The notes under the pieces are model-generated. The model worked only from the letters and a program-made list of their open reading frames with translations, was not told the DNA's origin and made no database searches. Below, piece after piece: positions 22,719 through 24,266 of a DNA stretch of 24,266 nt. The position numbers and the translations under genes were made by a program. The stretch covers positions 1-24,266 of the IMG/VR virus record IMGVR_UViG_3300030101_000414; one strand, 5' to 3'. Position 1 is the first letter of the stretch, and the number at the start of each line of letters is the position of its first letter. This DNA is from a virus.

Positions 22719-24266
22719 TTTTTTTCTTAAAACCAAAAGCAATTGAGTCAATAGAACCTGTTGTCTCATCCATCCAAGCTTCTAATTCGTCTTGGAAGAG
22801 TTGATCTTTTCTAGCTTGTTGTTGAACTTGCTGATCTTGGGCGGCTGACTCAACAAAAAAGCCGACTGCAATAGCAAGAGCGTCAAGGCGGTCATCATGT
22901 GAGAGGCAATTCCTTTCTTGTGTCAATCTTGAGGCTTGCCAAAAAAGGCTCCGTGAATATCCATGTTCAGGATCTTCATCAGTTAGACGATAATCATTTT
23001 TAATGACTCGACTATTGACAATAAGACGATGTTGCTGAATTAAAGGGCCAAGTGTGTCACATAATCTTTCTTCTTTTCGGATGTTATGCCTAACTTCTTC
23101 GATAGTGCATGGATGTGTTCTTGTTAGGTGCGGTTTTAGTAAGGCACTAAACATCCCATCGCCCATATTCGACTCAGCTACCACATAATTAACATCCCAT
23201 TTCTTTGCTACATCAGCCAAATACCGCAAAACTTCATCGGCATAGCCCAAAGTAGACCCACCTGATTCAAGTAAAAATAAATTTCCGTTTAATTCTGCTA
23301 AAACTGCCCAAGCTAATTCGTCTTTACCTCGTCCAGCAGGGTCTATAGCTAAGACACACCGCCACGATTCGGTTTTTGACACCCATCCATTTTGAAATAT
23401 TGGGCGATGGTAGAACCTATCAGCTCCAAGCCCGACACATACTAGGTCTTGCAATCTCATGTCAGGTTGGTTAGACCATATACAAGTCTCGGGTAGGGCT
23501 TTCCCATCAAGATCCATCACCATGAGATCCCCAAGCCTGATTGGATACTTATCTAAAGTTGCTAATCGGGTATTGAGCATGAACTGAAGTTCAAAGCTCG
23601 CCTTGGTCATGGATGCTTTTCTCTGGAGGATGTCTTCATGCCCAAATCGCTCTGGATCAGTAGGCTCTTCCACGAGGCTGGTATTCGCGATGACCTCTTG
23701 TTCAATCGTCGGATCGAGACTGCCCTCGTAGCAATCGAACTCCTTCGGATACAACGCAGGCCAGTAACGAGCAGAATAGTTCCGTTCTCTTACAAGCCTT
23801 AAATATATACTTGTTTCCGTATGTGGCGTTCCTAAATATAATATTTTACGGGGCAAAAGCTGGCCCTCTTCTGGCTTTATGATACTTTGTATTTCTTCAA
23901 CAGCATGTGCAACTCTATCTTGTTTTAGCTGTGTAATTACGTTAGCTAAAGTTTCAACGTCATCAAGAATTGCACAAGTACATCTTTGTCCAGTTGTTTG
24001 ACCCATAACACCCATAGATCGAACAGACGGAGACTGTTCAACTTGAGCTGGCCCTACATCAAAAGCAACATTAGAGAATCTATTCTCCGGCCCAGGCATA
24101 AGACATTGAAGAATATCAATTTCACTTATGCAACGGAGCATAAAAGACGAAAAATCAGTTGATTTAACTGCTGTAGCAGAGACAATCAAAATCTTTTCAT
24201 TTGGATCTACTCTTAATCTCCATAAAGCATAAAAAGACGCAAGAATCGACTTACCTAATCCACGAA
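22666..24266 (-). CDS. Large terminase subunit (ATPase/nuclease), gp19-like, N-terminus beyond right edge
   Basis: DNA-packaging motor that pumps the genome through the portal and cuts the concatemer. The frame is open to the right edge, giving 532 residues; roughly 50-60 N-terminal residues are missing compared with T7 gp19 (586 aa). The edge codons read RGLGKS (24247-24264), the Walker A motif; a TTG at 24189 would discard it and is not the start. Walker B-like CTCAILDDVE follows near 23960. The nuclease domain has LAIDPAGRGKDELAW (about 23310-23355), YVVAESNMGDGMFSALL, and near the end LSHDDRLDALAIAVG (about 22865-22905), which supply the acidic residues as in T7. The C-terminus ends in a basic Gly-rich tail (TSGRAYGGVRRLKVGS). 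It reads into the 63-aa gene, portal and capsid on the same strand, unlike T7, where it follows the tail fibre. Confidence 0.97.
   Translation of the reverse strand, partial: RGLGKSILASFYALWRLRVDPNEKILIVSATAVKSTDFSSFMLRCISEIDILQCLMPGPENRFSNVAFDVGPAQVEQSPSVRSMGVMGQTTGQRCTCAILDDVETLANVITQLKQDRVAHAVEEIQSIIKPEEGQLLPRKILYLGTPHTETSIYLRLVRERNYSARYWPALYPKEFDCYEGSLDPTIEQEVIANTSLVEEPTDPERFGHEDILQRKASMTKASFELQFMLNTRLATLDKYPIRLGDLMVMDLDGKALPETCIWSNQPDMRLQDLVCVGLGADRFYHRPIFQNGWVSKTESWRCVLAIDPAGRGKDELAWAVLAELNGNLFLLESGGSTLGYADEVLRYLADVAKKWDVNYVVAESNMGDGMFSALLKPHLTRTHPCTIEEVRHNIRKEERLCDTLGPLIQQHRLIVNSRVIKNDYRLTDEDPEHGYSRSLFWQASRLTQERNCLSHDDRLDALAIAVGFFVESAAQDQQVQQQARKDQLFQDELEAWMDETTGSIDSIAFGFKKKTTSGRAYGGVRRLKVGS

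Noticed and set aside
22711-22730. T-run after the small terminase stop as an intrinsic terminator
   Set aside because: Seven T residues follow the stop, but no stable GC hairpin precedes them; only a weak CTTC/GAAG pairing is present.
1-24266. tRNA genes, CRISPR arrays, insertion sequences, integrase or attachment sites
   Set aside because: Nothing with the required structure or sequence was recognised on either strand; the gaps are too short to hide most of them.

Overview
The window is the late (virion) half of a marine, T7-like podovirus genome (Autographiviridae type). It is AT-rich, almost fully coding, and nearly every gene is on the minus strand, so the transcription order runs from the right edge to the left. 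Portal, scaffold, major capsid protein, tail tubular A and B, a gp13-like protein and the gp14- and gp15-like ejection proteins appear in T7 order, with lengths close to the T7 proteins. The tail fibre and the small structural proteins carry sequence typical of cyanophages, so a Prochlorococcus/Synechococcus host is the best guess. A SAR11-type host cannot be excluded because no host-derived genes lie in the window.

Layout, right to left: the large terminase (cut by the right edge inside Walker A); a small terminase on the opposite strand that overlaps its 3' end; a divergent intergenic region; a 63-aa protein; three related small proteins that start Met-Cys and end in a conserved tag, resembling T7 gp6.7/gp7.3; portal; scaffold; major capsid protein; a strong intrinsic terminator at the position of T7 T-phi; tail tubular A and B; gp13-, gp14- and gp15-like proteins; two very large ejection proteins (1226 and about 1141 aa) in place of the single T7 gp16; the tail fibre; a second fibre-like protein; and a tail protein cut by the left edge. 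Most junctions are ATGA or TAATG overlaps or gaps of a few bases, which implies translational coupling.

The most informative non-coding signal is a short motif of the form C(A/T)AC(G/T)TCC(C/T)(C/T)G(T/G)A, found in three of the four longer gaps: on the minus strand before the 63-aa gene, before tail tubular A and before the tail fibre, and on the plus strand before the small terminase. I read it as the probable promoter of the phage's own RNA polymerase. If so, the late region has a divergent promoter pair at its head, a terminator after the capsid gene followed at once by a new promoter, and a separate promoter for the fibre genes.

Other points of interest are the relocation and strand inversion of the terminase genes, an HExxH zinc-peptidase-like site in an ejection protein, a His/Cys/His/Met cupredoxin-like site in the tail fibre, a possible mini-gene in frame after the stop of the last ejection protein, and an apparently chimeric tail protein at the left edge. 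No tRNA, CRISPR array, insertion sequence, integrase or polymerase gene is visible. No gene-free stretch is longer than about 101 bases.
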